Assembly (NCBI GenBank): GCA_030765055.1
Contig: CM060951.1
Coordinates: forward strand, 45,276,219-45,340,218
Source of the DNA: Mantis religiosa
Taxonomy: Eukaryota; Arthropoda; Insecta; Mantodea; Mantidae
Length of the DNA stretch: 64,000 nt
Direction: 5' to 3'
The notes under the pieces were generated by a model. That model ran no database searches, was not told where the DNA came from, and worked only from the letters and a program-made list of their open reading frames with translations. This document shows, piece after piece, positions 47,135 through 60,924 of this stretch. Each line of letters starts with the position of its first letter. Position 1 is the stretch's first letter. The translations under genes and the position numbers were made by a program.

Positions 47135-48430
47135 GTGGTCGTTAAACACTAAAATGCGGGAGAAATTACTTTATGACTGACGCATAGCCTTTTTGAGTTG
47201 GTCTATAGAAGGTATCTCGTGGACCAATAACTTCAGTAAGACAAAGGTGCTCAGGAAGACAAGCTGCAGATGAGACTGGTTCCTTAACCTAACTGACGAA
47301 CTCTCCTATAAACGCCAGTCAGGTGTCTGTATCGGTCACAAAGAAATTTCTCTCTGACTTTAAACGCACTCACGAGCTGCTACCTTATGCTAATGCTGAC
47401 GATATCATAAGAATCCACATGTGTTGTATTTCATATATAATGTATATTAAATATACAATTAAAGTACACTACATATATTAAAGCACCCTGTGCATGATAA
47501 CATAGAAACGTGGCAGAATGCCCAAATCAAGCCAACGTAATTGAAACAAGTAATGAAATTATTTGTTGTTTAAACCAAAAAAGATATTGGTATAGAGGAA
47601 ACATTTGTCGAGTTCAAGACTAATAAAATACTTTAAAATGCAAGGATATGAAAAAATACAACGATGTAAGTGCCTGTATATTATGTTAAAGTACAAATTT
47701 TATAAGAACTGTACTAGGTGAACAATTGGAAAGCAAACTCCGAAAAATAAAATAAGAAAGAGTAAAATTATTTATCATTAAATGTGGACTAACTTATACA
47801 GAAGGATCTGCACACATAAAACAAAATAATTATTAGTTTATGTTGGAATAAATTTTGTCGGAAGAAGGTGCTATGAGAACGTAATGTCTATGAGGAGGAT
47901 AAAGATAAGTAAAAGGTTGGGTATTATTAGACGTCTAGACACAGTGAACATATGGGCGTAATAACGGTGTTAAACTTGCAGAAGTTCTATTTAGAGGTAA
48001 CTGCATCATGATGACCTTTCCACTAATAACTGGGGAAATAATATCTACATTTGTATCTTTGAATCCAGTAGTGATGCAAAATAGAGCACTGACTAATTGC
48101 TAGTTATCAAATTACTTCCTCATGCTCAAGGAAGCGGAAACAAAATGTAAAACAGATACTGTTAAAAGTTTTCATGTTGTTAAATGGTTGTATGTCTCTT
48201 CACTAACAAGCTGTTTTATAAGTAGCTATTTTAGGAACATAGTTTCAAATGGGCGCTTATGCAAAGATTTCTCGGTTGAAATATTCAAGTAATCTCTATA
48301 GCCGTGAGTGAATTTTACATGTTTTTCGAAATTCTGGATAATTTACAAAGGACCTCATCTTTGTCCATTGTAACAGATGATTAACACGTTGAGATGATTA
48401 ATACGTTGAGAGTATTTCTTCTTATAAATA
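47135..48430. other. AT-rich spacer, nothing recognised
   Basis: No coding similarity seen. Confidence 0.4.
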
Positions 48431-48435
48431 AATTA

Positions 48436-49330
48436 CGAGGGCTGTTCAATATAAAATAATCACAATTTTTTCTGACAACGTAACTTTACTCATCCTCATA
48501 ATTTTGATGGTCCTTCTCAAAATAGTCAGCGTTGCTGCCAGTCTTCAAAGACATGCTGAATACCATTTTTTGAGAGATCCTTCAAAATCACCTCCACAGC
48601 TTCACCAATGCTTCTGATGATGGATAATGCCACCCACGAAGGCGTTTCTTCAAGTTAGGGAATAGAAAAGAGGCACATGGGGCTAAATCCGGACTATAGG
48701 AAGGGTGAGGGATGCACTTCACGTTGATTTTTGCGAGATATTCAGCAACAACATTGGCAATGTGTGGCCGGGCATTATCGTGGTGCAGCATCCAGATTGC
48801 TTCACTGAAATGTAGTCTTTTGTGCCTGATATGAACTTGCAATGTTTCCAGTTCCAGGACATCCCTGTAGTATTGTCCAGTTACTGATGTGTGTGCAGGT
48901 ACAACTTGCTGATAAACCATTCCATGAATATCAAGGAATGAGATGACCATAACTTTCCCTGCAGACGCAACCACTTTTGCACTTTTGGTGGTTGGTGATG
49001 AAGGAGATTTTCACACTGAGCTGCTATTTGCTCTCAGGATCAAAATGATGTAGCCAAGTTTCATCAGCAGTGATTACGTTTGAAAGAAACTCCGGATCCT
49101 CCTCTGACATCAACTTTAACTGCATGTTACCTCCGTTGCAGCGGTAGGCGATACTGAACATGTCTGAACTTGCCTGATTCTTACAGGAGGTAACCAGGAG
49201 TACCAACAATGAAACTACTACGGCGTGTTTGTTTCACACTAAGCTAACAGAATATAATAAGATTGAATTTTTGGTGCGAAAAATTATGACCGTAAAAAAT
49301 TTATGATCATTCTTTATTGAACAGCTCTCG
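48436..49330 (-). mobile_element. Internally deleted mariner-family element, copy 2
   Basis: 895 bp between TA dinucleotides (48434-48435, 49331-49332). The ends CGAGGGCTGTTCAATA and CGAGAGCTGTTCAATA match those of copy 1 at 955-1815. It keeps more of the transposase C terminus than copy 1. Confidence 0.88.
48588..49209 (-). pseudogene. Mariner transposase, C-terminal two-thirds, frameshifted
   Basis: The piece 49209-49024 has the first catalytic Asp in ITADETWLHHFDPESK. The piece 48974-48588 has KVMVISFLDIHGMVYQQ, the second Asp in MLHHDNARPHIANVV and the segment SPDLAPCASFLFPNLKK. The third catalytic Asp of the DD34D triad, expected directly after APC, is Ala here. A frameshift separates the pieces near 49000. 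The DNA-binding N-terminal third is absent. The enzyme is dead on three counts. Confidence 0.88.
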
Positions 49331-49472
49331 TACCTTTCATAATTTGTTTGATTTATACAAATTGAATATTGAATTAGTGTTTAACTGTTTGTGAAAGAAT
49401 ATTTCGGAAAACCTTATATTTTTGTGAATAAAATTACCTTTTACCCAAAAATCACTGTATAATATTAGTTGT

Positions 49473-50605
<1,133 letters not shown>

Positions 50606-50759
50606 TTTATTAGTTTATTTGTTTTATTACTGAAAATACCCCACGGATTTCAAGACCAGGATAATTAAGGCCACAGTTATGATTTACACATTCCTACTAT
50701 CGTAAATTATAAAAGCAATATAAAATCCATTCAGCTTTAATCTCCGTTCAATTTTGCTA

Positions 50760-51584
50760 TCTATATATACAAAAATGAATTGCCGTTTGTTAGTCTCGCA
50801 AAAACTCGAGAACGGTTGAACCGATTTGCCTAATTTTAGTTCTGAAATATTTTTTAAGTCCAAGGAAGGTTTAAAGGGTAAGAAAAAACTCGAAGTGGTA
50901 ATGGACCGTTATTAACTAAATGTAGAAGTACACACACACGAACTTTCACGGAACACATAAACAAAGTCTTATAACTTATTTCACTTATCATATTTTATTT
51001 ATTAACGTTTATCGTTTGTTATCAAGACTGAATTGTTTTTATGTCGCATGTTATGCCTTTCGAATATTAGACACAAAATTAAATAAACAGTAAATGAATC
51101 ACCATAAATAAATCGCAAGGTCAGTGGTTGGAAGTTTGCGGAATCAACTTGAGGTTTCCCGGTTTCTCTCATTGAAAATTAATTATACGTTGCGTGTTCG
51201 GGCGTCGGAAAACCATCATCTTAAATATTTACGCACCACAAAAAGACAAAATATATTGTTTATCATAAAGCTTTAAATTTATTAACTTAGTTGTAACTGT
51301 GTTGTATTTATATTTCACCCGCATTTTCAGAATAAATAATTAAGTATAAATAATAATGCTTTAAAAATTAATAAATAAAAAAAGCTAAATCAGCAAATCC
51401 TAAACATAAAATTCTTATTATTAAACCCCTCCTAATTTGTTAGCAATATATCGTAAAATAACATAAGCAAAAAGGAAATATCATTCAGGTTGGATATTAA
51501 GAGGTGTAATCCGAATCTGTTTTATTTATATCGCTAAGTTCAAACAACCTTTGTTGACGGTATGAAGTTTGCCGGGTCAACTAG
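50760..51584 (+). mobile_element. Non-autonomous Helitron
   Basis: It begins TCTATATATAC after an A (50759) and ends GCCGGGTCAACTAG before a T (51585). TC at the 5' end, CTAG at the 3' end and insertion between A and T without target duplication are the Helitron hallmarks. The 5' segment 'aaaactcgagaacggttgaa' and the 3' 'gaagtttgccgggtcaa' match a widespread insect Helitron type as I know it. It is 825 bp with no Rep/helicase, so non-autonomous. The usual 3' hairpin is not obvious. Confidence 0.75.
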
Positions 51585-51589
51585 TCTTC

Positions 51590-53040
51590 AATAATATATA
51601 CACAGCACTTAGTGGCTTTTCGTTCTTCTGGCCTCTATTTGTCTTTATCCCTCTCTCTGTTTTATTTACAAGGAATTCCGTTCTGTTGTTTTTTTTTATT
51701 TGTCTCTGGATGTGTGTTCCTATTTACTCATAAATGCACACAGATAAACACAAATTTATAAGCCCGAGGCTGGACTCAAACCTGAAATCCTCTGCGCCAC
51801 GAAGAACCAAAGCTAGTGGGCGCTCTGTGGCCGACATTTAAATCGTTGTTTTATTGAATAAATCGCAAACTTCATACAGACTACCAGAAACTTAAACATT
51901 AGCTGGCTCATTCACTTAGGATTGTATTTATTTACATCGTAATTCTTCAAGTGTGCAACCGAAGTCTATGAATTAAACATTTCATGCTTAAACTTTGTAG
52001 TACGGAGTAGTCAGATTCCATCACGTCTCGAACATGTCAATTTTTTGCAATATGTGGGGTTGTTCAATAAACAGAGTAAACAAACAATTAAAACAAGTAT
52101 ACTAAAACAGTGCTTTAGAATATTCGTGACGAAACTGTTATTGACATTTCCAATTTCAAGTGGTCACCTAGAACTTCGGATCTATCATCAGAGCACTTTA
52201 AAGCAAAAACCACTTACTTTGGGTATGACGATGGGGCCGACACTCTTATTAGATAACACAGCTCTTTATTCCCAGGATTTCAAAATTTGCTTTACTGTTA
52301 TATTACATTTAAGTATATAACATTTTATAAACCTAGGAAACTAAACAAAAATAATGGTTGTTTTGTCATAATAGTATTAAAAATCCCTTAAAAGATAAAT
52401 GTGTTTTGGTTAATAATTCGTAAATTGCCTAATGCTTTATAAAAATTGTTTAAATTAATATAATGCTTAGAACGAGGCCCACGGTGAACATCTGTTAACC
52501 GCATAACTAAGTAAAATATCAAATTTAGTTTTTAAATTAGACATTTTACCATATTTATCCATACCCTCCAAAAACCTTTAAAATAAAAAATAAAAAAATT
52601 ATTTCTTTTGTTTATGAAGTACAAATGAATTGTATATGTTTAATTTTCTGTAAATAGTACACAAAATCCGCTTCATTCTAATAGTTTACCATGATTATCA
52701 AATATTATATAGATGTAAAGCACTTGCTGTTGGTAAAATGGTGATCTCAATACTGCAATTTATATTAATACTGCCATGGTATTAGCCATTTCCAAAATAT
52801 ACATTTTTCTTTTAAATTTTCCATTTCTAAATACTTTTTCTTACTTATTGTTTCGATTTTGGTGCACATAAGTGGCATACAATATCAAAGCCAAAGTTCA
52901 AAATCAACTATACAAAATAGCTGATTCTGGTCTCAGTTACTGAACTGATTCTGAAACATGCCGAAATTTACATTATTTAAACATGATTATATAAAAACAG
53001 ACTTTTTGTATGAGATATTCCTTTATTTTTCTTGTTTTTT
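51590..53040. other. AT-rich spacer, nothing recognised
   Basis: The 91-codon frame at 52045-52320 has no recognisable family. Confidence 0.4.
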
Positions 53041-53043
53041 ACC

Positions 53044-53268
53044 ATTTACGACCTCCAAAGTTAAGTAATACCGGACGATGAATGGAATGGGTGAAATGAT
53101 GCTCAAATGAGCCCAGGGTCCATAGAGCTTAGTTACTCGACATTCGTCTTTCAAGATAAGGGAAAACACCGGAAAAACCTTATCCAGGTAACTCTCCATG
53201 ACCGAGATTCGAACTCGAGACCTCTTGAACGTGAGGCAGACATGCTACCACCACGCTACCGAGGCGGG
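53044..53268 (-). repeat. SINE-A copy 6
   Basis: Reverse orientation. Body 'gggaaaacaccggaaaaacc' and head 'ccacgctaccgaggcgggt'. Confidence 0.85.
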
Positions 53269-53269
53269 T

Positions 53270-55320
53270 TGTATGACATATGCAAATATATTAAGCTGTT
53301 CAGTGAAATTAATATGAGTGCCGTTTCTGCATAAAATGTAATAACATGATTGTTACATCGCTGAAGGATTGCGTTTATTTTTCAAGTTATATTTTAGGTC
53401 ATACTTTAAGGACCGTTATTAACTAAATAAGAGATAGTAACAAAGTTACAGAAAAATTTGGTTTTGGAAGTCGAGTTTTTGGAATACTTTCTCCTTACAT
53501 TTGACTTGTCTTTTAGCTATACGTTCATATACTGATTCACAATAAATTTATTTGAAATAGAGCTGGTTCTACAGTCCAGAGAACTTCAAATCATTTTAAA
53601 TAATATATAATACAAAGTAATATTTGGTGCGCATTCGGTATTAGTCCATTTGACACGCATAAACCACACAAGTTAAACTGGCAATTGTACTATATTACCT
53701 AGGTTTGCCAATGCAAAGCCATAGCCTGCAAGCTGTATCATAATTCATGATAGAAGCTGCACGAGATGATCTTGCTTATGTCAATATAACAATTTACGTG
53801 TATCTTGTATGTCCGTGACACACTGGGTCAGCCTGACAATAAATCCATCAAATTTGCCGTAAAGTGTTTCAAACGGGCGTAAATTTGTCATTCGCGTTCC
53901 AAAATTGATGAGCACACACGCAGCTCTGACACAAACACGGAAATACAAACATGTTTGGGCTACTGCTCGTGTGTTTACTTTGTCTGTTCCTGATAACTAG
54001 TGTGAGTTTTTTTCCCGATAGAAATATGCAGTCATAAACTACTCATAGGTCTCGTGGGATGGCAAAGATATCGCCAATGTTAAATGATTGGTTGGAGTGC
54101 TTTCTATCAATAAGGCTTTCCTAACAAATGCGAATTTGCACGATAAACGACCCTCACGTTCCTTTGATGAATGTTCACTACGGATGCCTTCGATTAAATC
54201 AGGGCGGCTGTCTTTAGTAACTCTGAGAAATTATGTTTCCCGTTGGTATAGTTGGCAAGACTACAATTGCTTTGTTCCTACTATCGATTTCGCGTTTACC
54301 GTTGCAATACGATTTTTACAGACATGAAAAAAGAAGAGGAAGATAAAATTAGATAGAGTAGGAAGGGTTGGTGGAAATATGGAAAAGTAAATCATGACGT
54401 AAGCCCTAGGAAATAAAGTATCTCTATGTCAAGCGTTTATCTCTGAGCCGACAATAGGTAAAGCGAACACCATTCTTCAATATCAAGGCTGTATTATGTC
54501 AACAAACAAAAAAATACGAATGTTCCTTCACGTTCGTGCTGAAATGGCATGTAAATTTCGCACTCAGGTGGTATCACTGCTTGATAAATAACGTTTGGTG
54601 TAGATTTGTTTTTATTTTTGTTGTGCTGTTTGCTTCATTTTAGTAATGAAGAAGAAACAATAACAACCGACAAAAAGAAGTACTGTTTTAGGCCATTGAC
54701 ATCTTTACAGTAGAAGGGAATTCTGATAACTACATTATATTAAACCACACATAGAATGTGTAACTATACTTTGATATGTGTGACATTAATCACCATCATA
54801 ATTATTCTCAATTATATTTGGAGTTTCTACAATTGTTTAAATATTGAGATTAAGTTATATAGATTTCCCGCATTTTGTTCGTGCTAAATATGCAGTGAAC
54901 TACAAGGTATTGACTAGAGTATTCGTTTTATTCTGCTGTGCTGGATCTTTACTTTATATACCACTTTTTTTTAGAATAAGTAGAGATAGTTTTCTATTCC
55001 ATTCAAAATTCTAAGTGGTAGTATCCCCCAGGCACAAGCTTTGAAGTACACTGGACCCTCCCCCAGTGCAGTTTCAAGAAAGTGTGTGTGTGGATTTTTG
55101 AATATTAATAACCACTGGTGCGACAGCTCTTAGAGGGCCAAGGCCTACCAACCCGACTGCCAGCCTCACGCCCACTTACGCAAGGTACAGATGTATTATT
55201 TTATGTTTACAGGAACCCTGCGCGGTAGGGATGAGTAGCAACTGTGGTGGGGATAGTGCATCTATCGCCACAATGCGTCACACGCGTAAGATTACGAGAG
55301 GGGAGGGCGCTGCATAAGGT
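53270..55320. other. AT-rich spacer, nothing recognised
   Basis: No coding or repeat similarity identified. Confidence 0.4.
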
Positions 55321-55323
55321 GTC

Positions 55324-55735
55324 TAAAAACAAACTTCATTCTCGAAGCCAGTTTTGCAGCTCTTATAAACTAAGTTGTAATTCTTACAATGGTAGTAATC
55401 TCCACGCTCTTGTTGGATCTTAAATAGTACACAGGCATTTGGAACAAAACCCTGTTCTCCAGCAGGCATGATAACCAACTGTCGGCCTTTCAATATCGCT
55501 GCAGAGTCCCTGTAACGTATTTCACTCCAGGCATATGGTCCAGTTTGTGCTGTATTTATATAAGTTTCATCCATATAAACTATATAAACTTCACTTAGAT
55601 ATCTCCGAATATTTTGTAAATACTTAAGCCTTTTTGCACGTATGGTGCGATGTTCGATTAAAATTTGTCTGTCACGCTTAGTGGGGTTTTTCTTTTCAAA
55701 TAATCCTAGCTTCTAAAGAACTCTTCTTAATGTTC
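55324..55735 (-). pseudogene. IS630/Tc1-like DDE transposase relic
   Basis: The open frame 55574-55323 begins MDETYINTAQ, whose D is the first catalytic Asp, and continues through GRQLVIMPAGEQGFVPNACVLF and RGDYYH, a pattern typical of a multicopy arthropod transposase group of the IS630/Tc1 type. The same frame continues upstream past the Met with helix-turn-helix-like sequence (KLGLFEKKNPTKRDRQILIE, then IRRYLSEVYIVY) to about 55735, interrupted by a TAG at 55713-55715. Sequence after KNYNLVYK departs from the family, so a frameshift or truncation is likely near 55360. No inverted ends were found. Confidence 0.7.
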
Positions 55736-55799
55736 AGACACTGCCTTGGAGTCATTAGAATTTTTAGCTTCATAAGCACTTTTTTCAAAGTTGGTCTTT

Positions 55800-56310
55800 G
55801 TTTTTCTGTGTTTTAAAAATTATTCATAGTTCCCCTAACTACTTCTGAATTAAAACATCCAAATTAGATTTTGTGCATGTTCTTAATCTTTGTTTACTGG
55901 GCATAGAGAAGGACGTTGTTGCACTAGCACCAATGGCTTTTCTTTCCTTAATAACTCTCCTAAACTACTTGCAGACACAACTGTTGCCTCAGATGCCCTT
56001 CCCCAGATCATTGTTCCTTTTTTATAAATCTATGGATATTGGTTATTACTTCTCGTGTTTTTAAATGTAGCACTTTATTTCCTAATGTGCTGCTAGAAGG
56101 CGTCATTTATAAGTGCTCTCTTGGAACCAGGAGACAAGCACGTTTTGAAACAAGCTATAGTGTTACAGAGTAGCTCTGCACGTGTTTAGTTGCTCGCAAC
56201 TGGTATACAGCTGACCTGCCCTCCACTTCAGTTGCAACGTCCAGATACCACTGCGCATCGCTCTGCACTTTTCAAGATAAAAAAATAAATCTGCAAAGGT
56301 GGACGATCAT
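55800..56310. other. Spacer, nothing recognised
   Basis: Short frames only. Confidence 0.4.
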
Positions 56311-56314
56311 CCAA

Positions 56315-56530
56315 CCTATACGGGGAGAGACGTCCTCAGCATCCCCCAGCCGGAATGTTGGTTTCCGTGACCAGGGCCGCTTACCTAGCGTAAGCTCGCC
56401 ATGCTGAGTGGGCACCGGTCCTAAACCCGGGACCTAAAATTCCCACCACATGGGTGGGATCGAACCCAAGCCACTTTCCGTGGCCAGGGACCAAGGAATG
56501 CGGTAGCCCGCTACGTCACGGTGCAGGACG
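56315..56530 (-). repeat. SINE-like tRNA-headed repeat (single copy here)
   Basis: On the minus strand an A-box-like GTAGCGGGCTACC and a B box GGGTTCGATCCC are spaced as in a tRNA-like head, followed by a GC-rich body. The body does not match SINE-A, B or C. Only one copy lies in the window, so family status is inferred. Confidence 0.5.
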
Positions 56531-56534
56531 GATT

Positions 56535-57460
56535 TCTGAACAACATGAGATAAATACCAAACTTACATATTAAGTACAGTATATTCTAATAATGGATTTC
56601 AAAGACGCTCAGACATGTTCCAGTTTTACAAAGTAAATATTTAATTATCTATTTTTTAAAATTACTTCAGAAAAAATTGCATATTTATACGTTTAAGTAA
56701 TGTATATCTTGAGTCTTTTGTGAATATCCTGCAAAAATGTCTTCATCTTGAATTAATTGAGCATAATTTTGAGTAATTACCAACCATAACTGACAGAACT
56801 TTATGATATAATTGAAATACACTATTTATGTAAAGTAAATTTAAATAACATTAACTGTTTGTTGTTACATATTAAGTTTTTCCAGGCTGTATTACGTTAT
56901 TGCATTTATAAATAGTCTTAGGTATGATTCCTTTCCGTCACCTCGCATTAATTCTTAAAAAAGTGTGGTTTAGGATATGAAACAAGTTCTGTTTTTCGTA
57001 ATGTGCAACTGTCGTAAAAACTCACAAATTACCACTTCAATAATGTAGCCTGAAATGAATCTGTCTGAAATAAATGTCTCTTTGTCCTTCTGCTTTATCT
57101 GCCAGGAATCGAACGCAAGACTTCTCAAAACGCTCACAGAGCATTAATTACTACATGCCACAACTAGCATCACTGTTTCTCTCCTCGGATGCACCGAGTA
57201 ACAAGCACTTTATGTCACATCAAGAACAGAAGAGCATCTCACTTCTGTGAGACCTGAACTACAAAAAAATCGGCGAATTTACAGTCGAAACTGAACAGCT
57301 GTATGTGTGTGTGACAAAACTGATACAAAGTCACTAATTTTTCTGCCATTTTCACTAAGCTTTTCTTTATGTTCGCTTCCTTGTTCATCAAATTATTTTG
57401 GAATTAAGTACTATGATATATTTATTGTGCATATTCCAAAATTTTAAAATTTACAACTTT
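56535..57460. other. AT-rich spacer, nothing recognised
   Basis: No features seen. Confidence 0.4.
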
Positions 57461-57464
57461 TGGC

Positions 57465-58400
57465 TACATTTATTTGTCTTTACCTTGCTGCTACCTTAGC
57501 TTGCATGACACCTTGTCATCTGCTCTGCCAGGTAGCTCTTAACCTCCATACCTCCTTGATTACTTATTTAGTCCCATTCTTCCCTCTTATCATTCTTTCT
57601 TATATTCTTTATATTTCTGGCCCATTTTTCTTTTACTTCCTGCAAGACCTCCCAATGCTTCTTACCTTCTTTTCCTCCCTGCCCGTTAACATTTTTATAG
57701 CTACAATCCTCTTCTCTGCTTTCTGCCATTTTTCTTCCCAAACCTTTTTTCTCCACATTGCAACCTTCTCGCATTCTGTTACATAGTGTTCTATGCTTTC
57801 TTTCCCCCCACACAATTAACAAATTCCCTTTTCCCTACCTCTTATCCCTCTTTGAAATATTACTGCTGTTTTCATCCATGCTAACCCTTCTCTCTCTTGC
57901 CTTTTGCAGTAATCTACATATGCTTCTCGTCCCCAATTTCAGGGGCCGCACCATGGTTCAGTGGTTAGACCGCTTGGCTCTCACCAAGGCGGCCCGGGTT
58001 CGATCCCAAGCGACCGCAAAGTGAGATTTGTGGTGGACAACATGGCGCTGGGGCGGGTTTTCTCCGGGATCTCCGGTTCCCTCCACCATCCCATTCCACC
58101 GTTGCTCCATCTTCATCTCATGTATCATCAGTGTCATCGCCTGCGGTGCCGTATGTAGTAAAAGCGGGCGTTAAACATTACACATTTCAATTCATTTCCC
58201 CAATTTCTTTTTATTTGCTTGTAAAATTGTAATGATTTCATATCTTCTAGACTTCCCCATATTCCCCGTCTTTCTGTATCTTCTATTCGGCATTTAATTA
58301 ATTTACCCACATAGCATGTATTCATTTCCTCTAATCTCCGTATATCTCCCATTCCTATTTTTTCCGTAATTCCTCCTAACTCTGCCCACTAACTATTTGA
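57465..58400 (-). pseudogene. Non-LTR retrotransposon ORF2 C-terminal relic, split by a SINE
   Basis: The minus-strand piece 58352-58190 reads EMNTCYVGKLIKCRIEDTER and WGSLEDMKSLQFYKQIK, the helical region after the reverse transcriptase thumb. It is cut by SINE-C copy 2 (57942-58183). Beyond the SINE, 57815-57633 encodes LCGGKESIEHYVTECEKV, which with a Cys three residues upstream forms the C-x2-C...H...C zinc-binding motif near the end of ORF2 in several non-LTR clades. A TAA (57816-57818) sits between the two Cys. The polymerase core is not present, so this is a 3' fragment. Confidence 0.65.
57942..58183 (+). repeat. SINE-C copy 2, inserted in a non-LTR relic
   Basis: Head GGTTCAGTGGTTAGACCGC with B box CGGGTTCGATCCC; body 'gagatttgtggtggacaaca'; end 'gtagtaaaagcgggcgttaa'. 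It has the same layout as 46669-46898. Confidence 0.87.
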
Positions 58401-58404
58401 GTTA

Positions 58405-59740
58405 TTTTGATCAGGGACTAATATTACAACTTGCCCTCGGCCTTCTGTGATTTATGCTAAATTTTAAGATTAGTCATTCACGCTGATTGTCTTAAAATAC
58501 TATTTAAAACATACTTCTTTAACAATAAATAACATTTAAAAAGAATATATATCATTTTCAAGTCATGCGCAACTAAACATTGATTCCATCAACATCATTA
58601 GTTCGGAAGAAATAGCTTCACCCATTTTGAAGACCTCATGCTTCAGGTTTTCGTAATGGTGCTTGAAGGATCTCCTCTGTTGTTTCGTCGTAGACGAATT
58701 ACACAGATTCTTCCTAAGTAATAAAAACAGCGTTGCTCGGGAATTAATTTAGTTCCGGATAAGATCTTTGTGTTGTAAATGAAGGCGGTACAGGAGAAAT
58801 AATAAAACGGTTCTTAAATCTTACTTCACTGTAAGGTTGCTTCCTCTAGCCTTCTTAGTATGTATTTTTTTTACCTCCTTCGTCTGTTTCTTTTGCAAAT
58901 TAAACATTCGTTCTTTTGCATCTCGCACCTCCATCGTCTTCTTTCTTTTACAGCATTTCCTTTCCTCGGCTCGTCTTCTTTAAACGTGATTTATTCTTCC
59001 AGTAATTGCGTCATAGCTTCGCCTCAACAAATTTTACCGCTTGTCACGGGAGGGAGTGAGAGAGTGAGATGAGAGAGAGGGACGAAATGAAGGGACCATA
59101 ATTCTCCAGGTCCTTCCTTGCCCCCCAGCTTCCCAAGCAATGTCGCCAAAAACTGAAGGAGGAGAGGAGGAGTTGAGAACACCTTACATCCTCCGTACAG
59201 CCCTGTCCCAACCGATATGCTTACCCGCTGCTTTGCCGACAGAGGGCGTCCACAAGCGCCGCAAGACATGTTTCCGCCTTCAGTGGCGTGCGTTCTAAGC
59301 CATTTAATAGAGTTAAACATAGAGTTTTCAGGAAACAAAAGCACACTTTAAAATGACTACGGTAGGGAAACGGACACATAGTAAGTACCTATAGTGTATA
59401 GTCAAGCAAGCTATATCATGTCCAATTGTATATGGTGGAGCACTAATGCTTTGACAAATTACATAGTTGATTGCTGGTGTGCGGTTAAAACCCGACAGAG
59501 AGAGAATTAATGAATTCCTATTATTTCATCAATAAATTTGCGTTTGTGGAAGTTATTCACATCTGTAGTTCTGTTATAAGCATAAATTTAATTAAAATTA
59601 AAGATGAAAATATTTAGCTGCAACCTCATAATATTTGTATGAATTGAATTTATTTATACATCTTGCTATTTGCCATATTTTTATCTGGAATACGTACACC
59701 TAGTTGTATAAATGTTGGTGCCGTTTAACTTTTTAACCTT
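58405..59740. other. Spacer with a GC-richer patch
   Basis: 59040-59300 is GC-richer and has a 106-codon minus frame with no recognisable domain. Nothing else seen. Confidence 0.4.
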
Positions 59741-59749
59741 GCTAACTCA

Positions 59750-60430
59750 GTTCGCTTGGCTCCCAGGACTTTTAGCATTGCTGAGTTGTAGCCCTTCTAT
59801 CAACTATTCTAGTATGCTATCTGCTTGCCATTGTAGGAATATCAATTGTACTTTCTGTTTCTCCACATAATTCAGATATTTCTTTCCTGCTACTTCTTAG
59901 TCGCTTTAAGAACATTGATCCTGTTCTAATCCAAGCCATTCCTTCCCTCGCCTGCCTGTTATTTTGTATATCTTTCTCCTCCCTATTCTCTCTTTATTAA
60001 CCTATAAACTTTTAATGATTTTCTGTTTTATAACCCTCTACCTATGTTTTGCTTTTCTATATCCTCCACTCAATTTCTATTTACCAAAAATCTTTTAAAT
60101 TCCTATTTTCTAGTCTCCTTAAACCACCTATTCCTATATCTTCTATAGTTTTTTCAGCCTCTGACCACCAATTTCTTCAACTTCCCATTTTATTTTGTTG
60201 ATTCATACATATCTTTATGATTTCATCATCATGTTTCATCAAACATTCATATGAAAATTTTAAAACTCTTAATTATTATACCCTTTCTTTTGGCGTTTCC
60301 TAATTCCACAAAGGCTACTTCATCTGGAGCTGATCTAGACAATCCCAGCAACTCTTTAGCAAATTTTTATAACTGGTTTATTTATTTGTTACTTTTGACA
60401 CCCCCCATAATATTTGTAAAAATTAGAGTA
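59750..60430 (-). pseudogene. Second non-LTR retrotransposon 3' relic
   Basis: On the minus strand, 60366-60296 encodes FAKELLGLSRSAPDEVAFVE, which matches the conserved helix after the reverse transcriptase fingers-palm in non-LTR ORF2 proteins (LLGxxRxxPxxxxxxELG pattern). Downstream the reading frame is broken by many stops, and scattered ORF2-like sequence continues to about 59750. It is more decayed than the 57.5-58.4 kb relic and is probably a separate copy. Confidence 0.5.
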
Positions 60431-60441
60431 TAAAAACGACT

Positions 60442-60720
60442 AGGCAGGCAGGCGGGCGGGCGGGTAGTTGGGTAGGTAGGTGGGTAGGTGAGGGGGCGTG
60501 CGGTTGGGTAGGTGGGTGGTTGGGTAGGTGAGTGGGCGTGCGGTTGGGTTGGTGGGTGGTTGGGTGGGTAGGTATGTGGGTGGTTGGGTGGGTGGGTAGG
60601 TGAGCTGGTGGGTGGGTGGGTGGCTGGGTGGGTAGGTAGGTGAGTAGGTGTGTGGGTAGGTAGGTGGGTAGGTGGACGGGCGGGCGGGTGGGTGGGTAGG
60701 TAAGGTAGTTAGTGGGTGAG
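60442..60720. repeat. GGTGGGTAGGT minisatellite
   Basis: G-rich array of GGTA/GGTG tetramers with GGCG variants, strongly strand-asymmetric (almost no C on the plus strand). Confidence 0.95.
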
Positions 60721-60920
60721 TGAGTAAATAAATAATAAATAAATAAGTAAATGAATAATCAAGTAAATAAATACATAAATAAATAAATACATAAATATAT
60801 AGATATATAAATAAATAATTAACTAAGTAAATAAGTAACTAAGTAAATAAATAACTAAATAGACAAGTAGACAAGTAGACAGACCGATAGACAGACAGAA
60901 AAACAGATAAATAAATAAAT
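60721..60920. repeat. (TAAA)n-derived microsatellite with (ACAG)n end
   Basis: AAATAAATAAGTAAATA-type repeats pass into 'gacaagtagacagaccgata' repeats. They directly follow the G-rich minisatellite. Confidence 0.93.
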
Positions 60921-60924
60921 AATT

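Noticed and set aside
59024..59344. 106-codon minus frame with several Cys
   Set aside because: No recognisable domain; the GC-richer patch lowers stop density.
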